A stretch of 9,402 bases of DNA from CAYRVF01 sp964427535 (GCA_964427535.1 CAYRVF010000159.1:1-9402), one strand, 5' to 3'; numbered from the stretch's first letter, positions 1 through 7,351 are shown. The notes: generated by a model not told the origin, from the sequence alone. Numbers and translations: made by a program.

Positions 1-392
<392 letters not shown>

Positions 393-395
<3 letters not shown>

Positions 396-455
396 TCGGA
401 TTCCGTTCCGGCCGCCGTATGACCGCTCCGACTAGAGCCATACGCTATACTCTAG
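393..455 (+). other. Overlapping inverted repeats after eno; weak terminator or attenuator candidate
   Basis: TAGTCGGA (393-400, containing the eno stop) is perfectly complementary to TCCGACTA (427-434) across a 26-nt loop. CTAGAG (432-437) pairs with CTCTAG (450-455) across 12 nt. The two share bases 432-434, so only one can form at a time. No T-tract follows either stem, so a classical intrinsic terminator is not supported. The arms may simply mark the eno 3' end. Confidence 0.3.
446..451 (+). promoter_or_regulatory. Possible -10 element (TATACT) for the hydrolase gene
   Basis: TATACT matches five of six bases of the sigma70 -10 consensus and lies ~85 bp upstream of the preferred hydrolase start. 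At 16-18 bp spacing I see no convincing -35 hexamer, so this is only a candidate. The same hexamer recurs upstream of the FAD oxidoreductase at 5670. Confidence 0.25.
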
Positions 456-536
456 GGTGGATGCGCAGCGCGGGCCGCCAGAAGGGATGTGCGGCACGTC
501 AGACGGCAGACTAGACGTCAGGAGATAGAGAACCTC

Positions 537-1517
537 ATGGGCGAGTTTGGCGAGAGCACACTCCAGCGCGAGCCGAATCCGGAGCGCGCGAATCTCCAGT
601 CGCAGGCTCCGGGTAACGGCACGCCAACATCCGCGCCGGGCCGGAGCGGCGGGGGCGCGGCGACGGCGACTCATCGGGGAGTCGTTCGCAGCGTCCACTA
701 CAACCTGAGCTATATCGTGCAGAACGAGGAGCGTGGCGGACGGGGCGCGATCGTGCTGCTGCACGACCTTCCCGGCGGCGCGTTCACGTGGGAGCCGGTG
801 CTGCCACAGCTCGGGGCGACAGGGCGGGCAGTTTACGTCTTCGACATGCTCGGCTATGGCCAGTCCGACACGCCCTGGCCCGCCGACGTCTCGATCTGGG
901 GCCACGCCGATACGCTGACCTATGCGTTCGAGGCGCTCCGGCTGACGGATATCGTGCTGGCCGGTGTGGGCGTTGGCGCGGGTGTGGCGCAGGTGCTCGC
1001 GACCCGCCTCTACCGTCCGAATGTGACGAAGCTCGCCCTCTTCGACTCGTACGGCTACAGCTACGCCTTCGCGCCGAACTGGCCGCTGCCCGATATGGCC
1101 GCGCGGCAAGATCCCGAGGCGCCGCGCCACACGCCGCTCGAGCAGATGCTCGAAGACCTGCGCACGACGTTCCTGCAGGGGTCGGCGAACCCGCAGGCCA
1201 TCTCGACCGACCGCCTGCGCGCGTACTTACAGGAGTGGAACAGCGAGCTGGGGAAGGAAGTGTTCTTCCAGCATATCCGTCAGTTGCTGCCGAACTACCA
1301 GAACTCCATCTCGTCTGACCTGAAGCAGTTGGAGACTCCTGTCCTGCTGGCGTGGGGCACGAACGATACGGTCACACCGCCCAACATCGGCGAGCGGATG
1401 GCGCGCGAAATCCCACACTCCCGCTGGGAAACCTTCGCCGGGGCAGGCCATCTCGTGCTGGAGGATGCACCGCAGGCCGTCGGCACGCTGCTGGCGGATT
1501 TCGCGGGCCAGCGCTAA
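537..1517 (+). CDS. Alpha/beta-hydrolase-fold protein with glycine at the nucleophile position
   Basis: A 326-residue soluble alpha/beta-hydrolase-fold protein of unknown substrate. Residues 1-48 are Gly/Ser/Pro/Ala-rich and probably disordered. The fold follows: strand plus oxyanion-type loop IVLLHDLPGG (72-81), then VFDMLGYGQSD (101-111), a cap region around 195-260, acid loop LLAWGTNDTVTPP (D277) and GAGHLVLEDAP (H305). The nucleophile elbow, normally G-x-S-x-G, reads AGVGVGAG, placing Gly145 (codon 969-971) where Ser, Asp or Cys should be. Acid and histidine are kept, so either it is a pseudo-enzyme or it works without a covalent nucleophile. The elbow recalls the non-catalytic NDRG family (from memory). 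ATG 537 is preferred because AGGAG at 520-524 lies upstream; an in-frame GTG at 489 would add 16 residues but has poor SD spacing. Convergent with the 78-residue gene. Confidence 0.85.
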   Translation: MGEFGESTLQREPNPERANLQSQAPGNGTPTSAPGRSGGGAATATHRGVVRSVHYNLSYIVQNEERGGRGAIVLLHDLPGGAFTWEPVLPQLGATGRAVYVFDMLGYGQSDTPWPADVSIWGHADTLTYAFEALRLTDIVLAGVGVGAGVAQVLATRLYRPNVTKLALFDSYGYSYAFAPNWPLPDMAARQDPEAPRHTPLEQMLEDLRTTFLQGSANPQAISTDRLRAYLQEWNSELGKEVFFQHIRQLLPNYQNSISSDLKQLETPVLLAWGTNDTVTPPNIGERMAREIPHSRWETFAGAGHLVLEDAPQAVGTLLADFAGQR

Positions 1518-1559
1518 CTCCGCACGCATCGCGAGCGCACGCGGACCCGGCCCACGGCG

Positions 1560-1796
1560 TTACGACGCCAGCTGGGTCTGCGTGTCGTACCCGGCGCTAG
1601 CACGCTGCGCGGCGACCAGCTCGTCGAGCGCACGGAGGTAGGCGGCGTACATGCGCTCCAGCACGTGGGTCGGCTGGCCGCGCTCCTCGGCCATCGCAAG
1701 ATCATACCAGCGGCTCTCGACGCGGCGGGCCAGACGAGCCAGCTCGGCATCGGACGCGCGTGATGTGCCAGTCATGCGGCTGTTGCGAATACTCAC
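1560..1796 (-). CDS. Small helical protein of unknown function (78 aa)
   Basis: I do not recognise the family. The product is short, charged and probably almost all helical; the core ELARLARRVESRWYDLAMAE (residues ~18-37) is followed by a second amphipathic stretch around YAAYLRALDELVAAQRA. It has no signal peptide or membrane segment. The GTG start at 1796 is supported by a purine-rich SD (AAGGGGA, on the minus strand of ~1801-1809) about 7 nt upstream. ATG at 1775 is an internal alternative without an SD. It lies ~70 bp downstream of the MFS permease on the same strand, so the two could be cotranscribed. It may be a small regulatory or adaptor protein, but nothing in the sequence fixes a role. 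The gene call rests on the SD, its composition and lack of overlap with other genes. Confidence 0.6.
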   Translation of the reverse strand: MSIRNSRMTGTSRASDAELARLARRVESRWYDLAMAEERGQPTHVLERMYAAYLRALDELVAAQRASAGYDTQTQLAS

Positions 1797-1804
1797 TCGG
1801 ATTC

Positions 1805-1859
1805 CCCTTCCCCCGTCGGCGCTAATGCCTGCACGGGCCTATTCTTGCCGTGGGAAGGG
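1805..1859 (-). other. Inverted repeat that can sequester the SD of the 78-aa gene
   Basis: CCCTTCCC at 1805-1812 (minus-strand GGGAAGGG, containing the SD of the 78-residue gene) is perfectly complementary to GGGAAGGG at 1852-1859, with a 39-nt loop. In the minus-strand transcript the upstream pyrimidine arm lies just after the MFS stop and can mask the SD. It could instead be a decayed copy of the palindromic repeat family found at 5392-5653. Confidence 0.4.
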
Positions 1860-1866
1860 AAAGCGG

Positions 1867-3150
1867 TTAGTCGCGCGTGGACGTATGCTCGCGAGCGGCG
1901 GCCGGAAGTAGCGCGCCGAGCACCACCAGCGCGATAGCCGCTGCCAGCACCGGCACGAACGCCGTCCAAGGCAGATGCAGATGGTCCCATAGCGCGCCGC
2001 CGAGCAGCGGCCCGAGAAACGCGACGCCGTAGCTCACACCCAGGGTCGCGCCGGTGAGGCGGGCGACCTCATCGCGTCGCGCGAGCAACGCGGGCAGCGC
2101 GATCCCCAGCAGGAAGACCAGCGCCGAGCAGCCACCGAGGACCGCCGCCCACAGCGGCTCCAGCGCGGCCGGGGTGACCACCCAGCCGATCACCGCGAGA
2201 CCGGCGAGCGCACCTGTGACGACGAATGGGGCACGGCGCCCCGCGAGTTGCTGCGCGAAGACCGTCGCCGTGAGGCTCACCGGCAACTGCGCGGCGTTGA
2301 GGATGCCCAGCGCGAGGGCCGTCTGCCCGCCACGCCCGAGCGCGAGGTTGTAGCTCGCGATCCAGCCGTTCATGCCGAAATAGATGAGGCTTCCCGCGCC
2401 GAGCAGCACGCCCAGATGCCAGGCGCTCACGTGCGGCTTCGCTCGCGGCGTCTCCGGAACTCCGGCGAGCGTGCGTTCCGCTCGCGCACGACGGCCCCCT
2501 CGGAGGTCATCAGAGGGCGCGAGCAGCACCCACAACACGAGCGTCAGCACGACGGGGGCGCTCCAGAAGAGGAAGCTGCGCGTCCACGCGGTCGGCCCCA
2601 GCACGGACTGCAGCAGTGGTACGGTGGTCGCAGCGGACACCGCCTCGCCAAGAATCAATCCGTCAGTAAAGAGCGCCGCGACGAGGCCGATGCGGAGCGG
2701 AAAGCGGTGGCTGATGAATACAGGTACGGCCGTCTGCGCAAGCGCAATGCCCGTGCTGAGCATCGCCGTGAAGAGGAACAACGGAACCGCCGCGGGCCAC
2801 ACACCGCGCAGCGCAGCGCCCACCGCCAACAGCGCGAGCCCCGTCGTGACGGTGCCGCGACTGCCAACGCGCTCCACCAGTATGCCGATCGGCCAGGCGA
2901 GCCCGCCGAAGAACAGAATCGGGAGCGAAGTGAGCAGGCCGGTCATCGTATACGAGAGGCCGAGGTCGTGCTGAATCAGCGGCAGAATCGGCGGCACGGA
3001 GAGAATGACCGACCGCAGATTGAATCCAACCAGCACGATCAGCCCAATGACGACTCCGGTCTGCCAGCGCAGCGCGCGGTGCTGCAGCGCCTGCGCCCGC
3101 GCTGGCTGGCTGGCCATCTGGCCCGATGCCTCAGTCCGTGAACCGCTCAC
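1867..3150 (-). CDS. MFS permease, CynX/NimT (cyanate/nitroimidazole-type) family
   Basis: A 427-residue inner-membrane transporter of the major facilitator superfamily with about twelve predicted helices. The first begins near residue 31 (TGVVIGLIVLVGFNLRS), and a hydrophilic charged central loop at ~212-240 separates the two six-helix halves. The NLRS motif after helix 1, the VPPILPLIQHDLGLS segment and GLLTSLPILFFGGLAWPIG fit the CynX/NimT subgroup, whose members export or import small anions or drugs; the real substrate is not readable. The start chosen is GTG at 3150, because AGGAGG (minus strand of 3156-3161) sits 5 nt upstream. The frame stays open to 3324, but that extension crosses an intergenic repeat copy and is Gly/Arg-rich and non-homologous. 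Divergent from the binding-protein gene; the 78-residue gene follows it. Confidence 0.88.
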   Translation of the reverse strand: MSGSRTEASGQMASQPARAQALQHRALRWQTGVVIGLIVLVGFNLRSVILSVPPILPLIQHDLGLSYTMTGLLTSLPILFFGGLAWPIGILVERVGSRGTVTTGLALLAVGAALRGVWPAAVPLFLFTAMLSTGIALAQTAVPVFISHRFPLRIGLVAALFTDGLILGEAVSAATTVPLLQSVLGPTAWTRSFLFWSAPVVLTLVLWVLLAPSDDLRGGRRARAERTLAGVPETPRAKPHVSAWHLGVLLGAGSLIYFGMNGWIASYNLALGRGGQTALALGILNAAQLPVSLTATVFAQQLAGRRAPFVVTGALAGLAVIGWVVTPAALEPLWAAVLGGCSALVFLLGIALPALLARRDEVARLTGATLGVSYGVAFLGPLLGGALWDHLHLPWTAFVPVLAAAIALVVLGALLPAAAREHTSTRD

Positions 3151-3218
3151 TCTATCCTCCTCATGACGACTCCAAAGAAGGAGTGTATCACGCGGGCCGG
3201 TGTGGGGGCCGCATCCTT

Positions 3219-3256
3219 CCAGCCCTCTTCCTCTCGCAAGGGGATAGGAGGTGAGG
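3219..3256 (-). repeat. REP-like palindromic repeat, copy 1 (reverse orientation)
   Basis: Read on the minus strand this begins CCTCACCTCCTATCCCCTTG and continues with GCGAGAGGAAGAGGG. It aligns with the copies at 5392-5433 and 5445-5482 (pattern CCTCA-C-rich, CCCCTT, central GCGAG, GGAAGGGG). The arms are imperfect. It lies in the leader region of the MFS permease, and it creates a misleading upstream extension of that reading frame. Confidence 0.6.
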
Positions 3257-3296
3257 TTCTGCGCATCTGACAAATAGCCGGGTACACCCAGACGAA

Positions 3297-3325
3297 TTGA
3301 CAGGACGTCGCGAAATCCATACAAT
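3297..3325 (+). promoter_or_regulatory. Sigma70-type promoter for the substrate-binding protein
   Basis: TTGACA (3297-3302) is a perfect -35 hexamer. A 17-bp spacer leads to TACAAT (3320-3325), five of six bases of the -10 consensus. Transcription should begin near 3332, giving a ~137-nt leader before the ATG at 3469. This is the best promoter in the window. It fires away from the MFS permease. No comparably good promoter for the permease is visible on the other strand. Confidence 0.8.
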
Positions 3326-3331
3326 CGCGTA

Positions 3332-3468
3332 GCTTGCTATGAGAGGAAGGCGTCACGCACGCCTGCCCATAACGGACGAAGGCACCGGCATTCCGCGAGG
3401 TCCAGGAGTGGACTGTACAGGATGGGAGCGACGGCGACGACCGCCGTCCAGGGCTGGGAGGACAGGGC
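3332..3468 (+). promoter_or_regulatory. Structured 5' leader with three stem-loops
   Basis: Three local hairpins follow the promoter: AGGCGT/ACGCCT (3348-3364, 5-nt loop), GTCCA/TGGAC (3400-3413, 4-nt loop) and GACGGCG/CGCCGTC (3430-3448, 5-nt loop). The SD GGGAGG (3456-3461) follows 7 nt later. GTCC at 3446-3449, mostly in the right arm of hairpin 3, can instead pair with GGAC at 3460-3463, covering the end of the SD. The two pairings are mutually exclusive, as in a translational switch. CTGTACAG (3413-3420) is also a perfect palindrome. I recognise no known riboswitch class here. Confidence 0.45.
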
Positions 3469-5388
3469 ATGCCTTTGGGACACACCTTCTCGCCGCGCAT
3501 TCCGCATGCGCTACATCGACGCACACGCACCCGCCGACCGAGGTCGCGTAGGACACTCTTCAGCCTGCTGTCGATGATGACGCTGTTCCCCGCCGTCCTC
3601 GCGGCGTGCGGCGGCAGCACGCCGACGGTGCAGCTCGCGAAGAATCAGGTATTCGTGTGGCCCTACACCGGCGCCGGCAAAATCAGCTACGATGAGGTGC
3701 TCGATCCGGGCATCATCTCGCTGCTGCAAGACGAGGGCACTATCTCGATGCTCTACACCAACCTCGTCACGCTCGACACGTCGTTGCACGTGCAGCCGGA
3801 TGCCGCGTTGCGGTGGGACGTCGATCCCACAGGCACAGTCTACACCTTCCACTTGCGCCCCAACATGCGCTTCAATGACGGCTCGCCGTTGACCGCCGCA
3901 GACTTCGCGTATGGCATCAATCGCTCGCTCGACGCGACGATCTGCTCCGTGCTCGACGACAAGACGTACGGCCAGGATGGCACGCAGTCGTGCCCCGCGC
4001 CGCCGATCGCGCAGAACTACCTCGGCCACATCCTCGGGGCGAACGCGCGCGCGGCCGGAGATCCCGGCTCGCTCATCAGTCAGGGCGACGACCCCAACAA
4101 GGGGCTGAACGTGCTCGACCCGCTGACCCTGCGCATCCGGCTCGATAAGCCAGTCGCCTTCTTCCTGCAGGCGTTGACGTACTCCACCTCCGCGCCACTG
4201 GAGAAGGCCTTCGTGGAGAACCCCAAGTATGCTGGCGGTTTCTGGGTCGATCACCTCGACCAGGCGGGCACATCGGGGCCGTTCGAGATCAAGTCTTATA
4301 GTGGCGGCAAAGAGCTCGTGCTCGTGCCCAATACCTATTGGGAGCAGGCGTGGGGCAAGCAGCTCAAGCTGAGCGAAGTCGACCGCCCTATGTACACGTC
4401 TGAGGACGCCGAGTACAGTGACTACCGCGCGGGCAAGCTCGACTATACGCAAGTGCCTCAGCGCGACTACACCTTCGCCCGCGGACAGAGCGACTTCTAT
4501 GAGATTCCGACGCTGGCGACGGAGTACTTCGGTCTGAACGTCCAGAAGCCACCATTCGACAACCAGCAGGTACGTGTCGCATTCGACCTTGCCCTCAACA
4601 AACAGTTGCTCGTCGACCGCATCGAATCGGGCGCCGCGCTGCCGACGAACCATATCGTGCCGAGCGGCATGCAGGGCTTCAACAGCGGGCTGACGAATCC
4701 CGCGCCGGATAACACGCGCTCGGTCACGGGCAACCAGCAGGCGGCGCTACAACTGCTAACGCAGGCGCAGGCAGCCTGCGCGCAGGGAACGTCGCCCGCG
4801 CCGGATTCGTGCCCATACATCACCGGCACCCATCCGAAGGAAATCGACATCTGGGCCGATAGCGACAGGCAGACCAACGTAGACCTCATCACCGCCGCGG
4901 CGAGCACCTGGAACAGCGCGCTCGCCTACACGGTAAATGGCCAGCAGGTCAGCCTCAATGTCCAGACGAAATTCACTTCGGACTTCGGCACGTTGGCTGC
5001 CAACGTCTTCGCGCGCAATCCCAATGACCCCACGCAGTCCGCCAACCCCTACCAGGCCTGGAAGATTGGCTGGGTCGCCGACTATGCCGACCCGCAGGAC
5101 TTCCTCTCGCTGCAGTTCGCGACGGGTACGCCCGACAACGAAGAGGGCATCTCGAATGCCAACCTGGACAAGGCGCTGCAGCAGGCCGACGAGGAGCAGA
5201 ACGTCGCTAAACGTATGGCCGAGTACAACTCCATCGAGCAGACGGTCGTGAGCATGGCGCCGTGGATTCCCTTCCAGCAGGACAAATTCCTCTGGCGCCA
5301 GCGGCCATGGGTCCACGGCTTCTCGACCAATCCCATCGAGAACCAGACCGACATGTACTGGCCGGACGTGTATATCACGGCGCACTAG
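3469..5388 (+). CDS. ABC transporter substrate-binding lipoprotein, family 5 (oligopeptide/dipeptide type)
   Basis: A 639-residue extracytoplasmic solute-binding protein of the SBP_bac_5 (OppA/DppA/NikA) family, which captures peptides, nickel chelates or sugars for an ABC importer. An Arg-rich n-region and a short hydrophobic stretch lead to lipobox LAAC with Cys47 as the probable lipidated residue; SRRTLF just before it fits the RRx-hydrophobic-hydrophobic pattern of Tat signals. Family landmarks are YTFHLRPNMRFNDGSPLTAADF (split near 125-146), AEYSDYRAGKLDYTQVP (314-330), PPFDNQQVRVAFDLALNKQL (361-380) and the GWVADYADPQDFL region (534-546). Four cysteines (159, 175, 437, 448) might form two disulfides. 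ATG 3469 has GGGAGG 7 nt upstream. No permease or ATPase gene is adjacent, so it is an orphan here. Ligand unknown. Confidence 0.92.
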   Translation: MPLGHTFSPRIPHALHRRTRTRRPRSRRTLFSLLSMMTLFPAVLAACGGSTPTVQLAKNQVFVWPYTGAGKISYDEVLDPGIISLLQDEGTISMLYTNLVTLDTSLHVQPDAALRWDVDPTGTVYTFHLRPNMRFNDGSPLTAADFAYGINRSLDATICSVLDDKTYGQDGTQSCPAPPIAQNYLGHILGANARAAGDPGSLISQGDDPNKGLNVLDPLTLRIRLDKPVAFFLQALTYSTSAPLEKAFVENPKYAGGFWVDHLDQAGTSGPFEIKSYSGGKELVLVPNTYWEQAWGKQLKLSEVDRPMYTSEDAEYSDYRAGKLDYTQVPQRDYTFARGQSDFYEIPTLATEYFGLNVQKPPFDNQQVRVAFDLALNKQLLVDRIESGAALPTNHIVPSGMQGFNSGLTNPAPDNTRSVTGNQQAALQLLTQAQAACAQGTSPAPDSCPYITGTHPKEIDIWADSDRQTNVDLITAAASTWNSALAYTVNGQQVSLNVQTKFTSDFGTLAANVFARNPNDPTQSANPYQAWKIGWVADYADPQDFLSLQFATGTPDNEEGISNANLDKALQQADEEQNVAKRMAEYNSIEQTVVSMAPWIPFQQDKFLWRQRPWVHGFSTNPIENQTDMYWPDVYITAH

Positions 5389-5391
5389 GAG

Positions 5392-5433
5392 CCTCATCCC
5401 CCAGCCCCCTTCCCCTCGCGAGGGGAAGGGGGA
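5392..5433 (+). repeat. REP-like palindromic repeat, copy 2 (contains a 28-bp perfect palindrome)
   Basis: A C-rich head (CCTCATCCCCCAG) is followed by a perfect palindrome at 5405-5432 whose left arm is CCCCCTTCCCCTCG. It starts only 3 bp after the stop of the binding protein. The hairpin would be very stable but has no following T-tract, so it could be a 3'-end stabiliser or a roadblock rather than an intrinsic terminator. Confidence 0.8.
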
Positions 5434-5444
5434 GCAAGGCAGGA

Positions 5445-5482
5445 CCTAACCCCCTACCCCCTTCCCTTAAGGGAAGGGGTCG
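5445..5482 (+). repeat. REP-like palindromic repeat, copy 3 (contains a 22-bp perfect palindrome)
   Basis: This has the same architecture and orientation as copy 2: head CCTAACCCCCTAC, then a perfect palindrome at 5458-5479 with left arm CCCCTTCCCTT. The centre has changed from TCGCGA to TTAA on both arms, i.e. a compensated change that keeps the pairing. Copies 2 and 3 are separated by 11 bp. Confidence 0.75.
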
Positions 5483-5533
5483 CTGTTCGAGCGGTGGCGG
5501 CTCCAGGCAATGTGTTCGCCTACGCAAAGAGCA

Positions 5534-5653
5534 GCTCCCCGCAGGGTCAGGGGTTGGGGTGATGTCCCTCAACCAAAGGCGGCTGCGAGACATTGCCCTC
5601 CGCCACCACTGGTTGCCGCACTGCCCCTTCGCTTCGCGAGAAGAGGGTGGGGA
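5534..5653. repeat. Two degenerate REP-like copies (copies 4 and 5)
   Basis: Copy 4, at about 5534-5564, reads in reverse orientation: its minus strand begins CATCACCCCAACCCCTGACC and ends TGCGGGGAG, matching the C-rich head and G-rich tail of the family. Copy 5, at 5624-5653, is in forward orientation (CCCCTTCGCTTCGCGAGAAG, then AGGGTGGGG) with imperfect arms around TCGCGA. Together with copies 2 and 3 they occupy much of the 361-bp spacer 5389-5749, which otherwise shows no gene. Confidence 0.5.
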
Positions 5654-5669
5654 ATTGGGTTCCGCGGCG

Positions 5670-5712
5670 TATACTGCTTTGGTGCGCGCACGGTCACCGG
5701 CGACCGTACGCG
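5670..5712 (+). promoter_or_regulatory. Candidate -10 box and 5'-end stem-loop upstream of the FAD oxidoreductase
   Basis: TATACT (5670-5675) is a plausible -10 box without a recognisable -35. A start near 5682 would place a strong hairpin at the very 5' end of the mRNA: CGCG (5685-5688) plus ACGGTC (5690-5695) pair with GACCGT (5702-5707) and CGCG (5709-5712), with one C/A mismatch and a 6-nt loop. Such 5' stems commonly protect mRNA. The SD follows 25 nt later. Confidence 0.3.
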
Positions 5713-5749
5713 GAATCGAGCGCCAGCGGCGCAACCAAGGAGGCACGAC

Positions 5750-7348
5750 ATGCAGCTTCACCCGCGATACGACGCGGTGATCGTCGGCAGTGGCCATAAC
5801 GGCCTGATCGCCGCCAACTATCTCGCCCTCGCGGGTCAATCTGTGCTCGTGCTGGAGCGCAATGCCGACCTGGGCGGCGCGACCTCGTCGAAGGCGCTCT
5901 TCGCGGGACTCGACGCGCGCATCTCGCGCTACTCGTATCTCGTCAGCCTCCTGCCGGATGTCATCTTGCGCGACCTCGGGCTGCGCTTCGCCACGCGGCG
6001 GCGCACCATCGCGTCGTGCACGCCGTTCGAGCGCGACGGCCAGCCGGGCGCGCTGCTGCTCTCTAACGTGGATGAGGCAGCCTCGCGTGCCTCGCTGGAG
6101 GCGGTCGCCGGGGCGGATGACTCGCGCGGCTACCAGCATCTGCTCGAGCTGGAGCAGGCGCTCGCCGCACGAGTCTGGCCGAGCTTCCTGGAGCCGCTGC
6201 GCTCACGCGAGTCGTGGGCCGCGTCGATGCGGACACCGGCCGAGCGCGAGGCGTGGGATGCCTTCGTCGCGCGCCCGCTGGGTGAGGCGCTGGAGCGCTA
6301 TCTGCAGAACGACCTGCTGCGTGGCCTCGTCTTCACCGACGGCAAGATTGGCATCTTCACCCACCCGCATGATCCCTCGCTGCAGCAGAACCGCTGCTTC
6401 CTGCTGCACACCACCGGTAATGGCACCGGCGAGTGGCGTGTGCCGGTCGGCGGCATGGGCGCGCTGGTGTCCGCGCTCGTCGATGGCGCACGCGCACGCG
6501 GCGTGACGTTCCTCGCGGACGCGCCGGTGGAGGCGATCGAGCAGGGACGCCAGATACACAGCATCGTCTTCACACACGAGGGCCAGCGGCAGACGGTCGA
6601 CGCGACGCGTGTGCTCGTCAACGCCGGGCCACAGGTGTTCGCGCGGCTGCTTGGCGAGGAGTACATGCCAGCGCCGGCAGATGAAGGCTCGGTCTGCAAG
6701 GTGAACCTGCTGCTGCGCCGTTTGCCACGGCTCAAGGCCGATGGCATCAGCGCGCGCGACGCCTTCGCGGGCACCTTCCACATTGACGAGTCGTACGAGC
6801 AGATGCAGGCGAGCTACGCCACAGCGGCAAGTGGCGAGTTGCCCGAACGCCTGCCCGCCGAGATGTACTGCCATACCCTCACCGACGACTCGATCCTCGG
6901 GCCAGAGCTGCGCGCGCAGGGCTACCAGACGCTCACCCTCTTCGGCCTGGACGTGCCCTACCGCCTCTTCGCGCTCGATGCCGAGGCGCGTAAGGCGGAG
7001 GCGCTAGGCCGCTATCTGGCCGGCCTCAACTCCGTGCTCGCGGAGCCAATCGAAGACTGCCTCGCCATCGACGCCGAGGGCAAGCCGTGCATCGAGATCA
7101 AGAGTCCACAAGACCTGGAGCGCGAGATCGCGCTGAATCAGGGCAACATCTTCCACGGCGCCCTCTCGTGGTTCTTCGCGGAGGACCCCGAGCGTGAAGG
7201 CACCTGGGGCGTCGAGACGCCGTACGAGCGCGTGTATCGCTGCGGCTCCTCGGCGGAGCGCGGCGGCGCGGTGAGCGGCATCCCCGGCTACAACGCCACC
7301 CGTGCGATCTTCGCGGAGCTGGGCATCTCCCCGGGGCGCAACAGCTAA
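5750..7348 (+). CDS. FAD-dependent oxidoreductase, phytoene dehydrogenase-like (PYROXD2-like)
   Basis: A 532-residue flavoprotein of the phytoene desaturase/amine oxidase superfamily. The N-terminal Rossmann motif is YDAVIVGSGHNGLIAANYLA (residues 7-26), with Glu36 in VLVLERN binding the FAD ribose. LGGATSS (41-47) follows. VPVGGMGALVSALVDGARAR (231-250) is the usual mid-protein segment. GNIFHGALSWFF (465-476) and the C-terminal FAD site YRCGSSAERGGAVSGIPGYN (496-515) match the PYROXD2-like branch rather than true carotenoid desaturases (from memory). Substrate is not known; no crtB, crtE or other carotenoid gene is nearby. ATG 5750 follows a full AAGGAGG SD (5737-5743) with 6-nt spacing. The frame is open further upstream through the repeat region, but that part is not protein-like. 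Convergent with the membrane protein gene. Confidence 0.9.
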   Translation: MQLHPRYDAVIVGSGHNGLIAANYLALAGQSVLVLERNADLGGATSSKALFAGLDARISRYSYLVSLLPDVILRDLGLRFATRRRTIASCTPFERDGQPGALLLSNVDEAASRASLEAVAGADDSRGYQHLLELEQALAARVWPSFLEPLRSRESWAASMRTPAEREAWDAFVARPLGEALERYLQNDLLRGLVFTDGKIGIFTHPHDPSLQQNRCFLLHTTGNGTGEWRVPVGGMGALVSALVDGARARGVTFLADAPVEAIEQGRQIHSIVFTHEGQRQTVDATRVLVNAGPQVFARLLGEEYMPAPADEGSVCKVNLLLRRLPRLKADGISARDAFAGTFHIDESYEQMQASYATAASGELPERLPAEMYCHTLTDDSILGPELRAQGYQTLTLFGLDVPYRLFALDAEARKAEALGRYLAGLNSVLAEPIEDCLAIDAEGKPCIEIKSPQDLEREIALNQGNIFHGALSWFFAEDPEREGTWGVETPYERVYRCGSSAERGGAVSGIPGYNATRAIFAELGISPGRNS

Positions 7349-7351
7349 GGT

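Noticed and set aside
2248..3141. Plus-strand open frame (297 codons) opposite the MFS permease
   Set aside because: The product is extremely Arg/Glu/Gln-rich and low-complexity, the mirror of a hydrophobic transporter gene.
3147..3620. Minus-strand open frame crossing the divergent promoter region
   Set aside because: It covers the TTGACA/TACAAT promoter, a repeat copy and the binding-protein start; the translation shows no domain or SD-supported start.
3511..4653. Minus-strand open frame (380 codons) inside the binding-protein gene
   Set aside because: Arg/Val/Glu-rich shadow of a well-supported plus-strand gene with no SD or recognisable domain.
5405..5432. Intrinsic terminator for the binding-protein gene
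   Set aside because: The stem is perfect, but no T-tract follows and the same element recurs in spacers in both orientations, so a repeat family explains it better.
5375..6139. Minus-strand open frame with a PLPLARGRG-type repeated peptide
   Set aside because: The repeated peptide is just the translation of the palindromic repeats at 5392-5482, and the rest is antisense to the flavoprotein gene.
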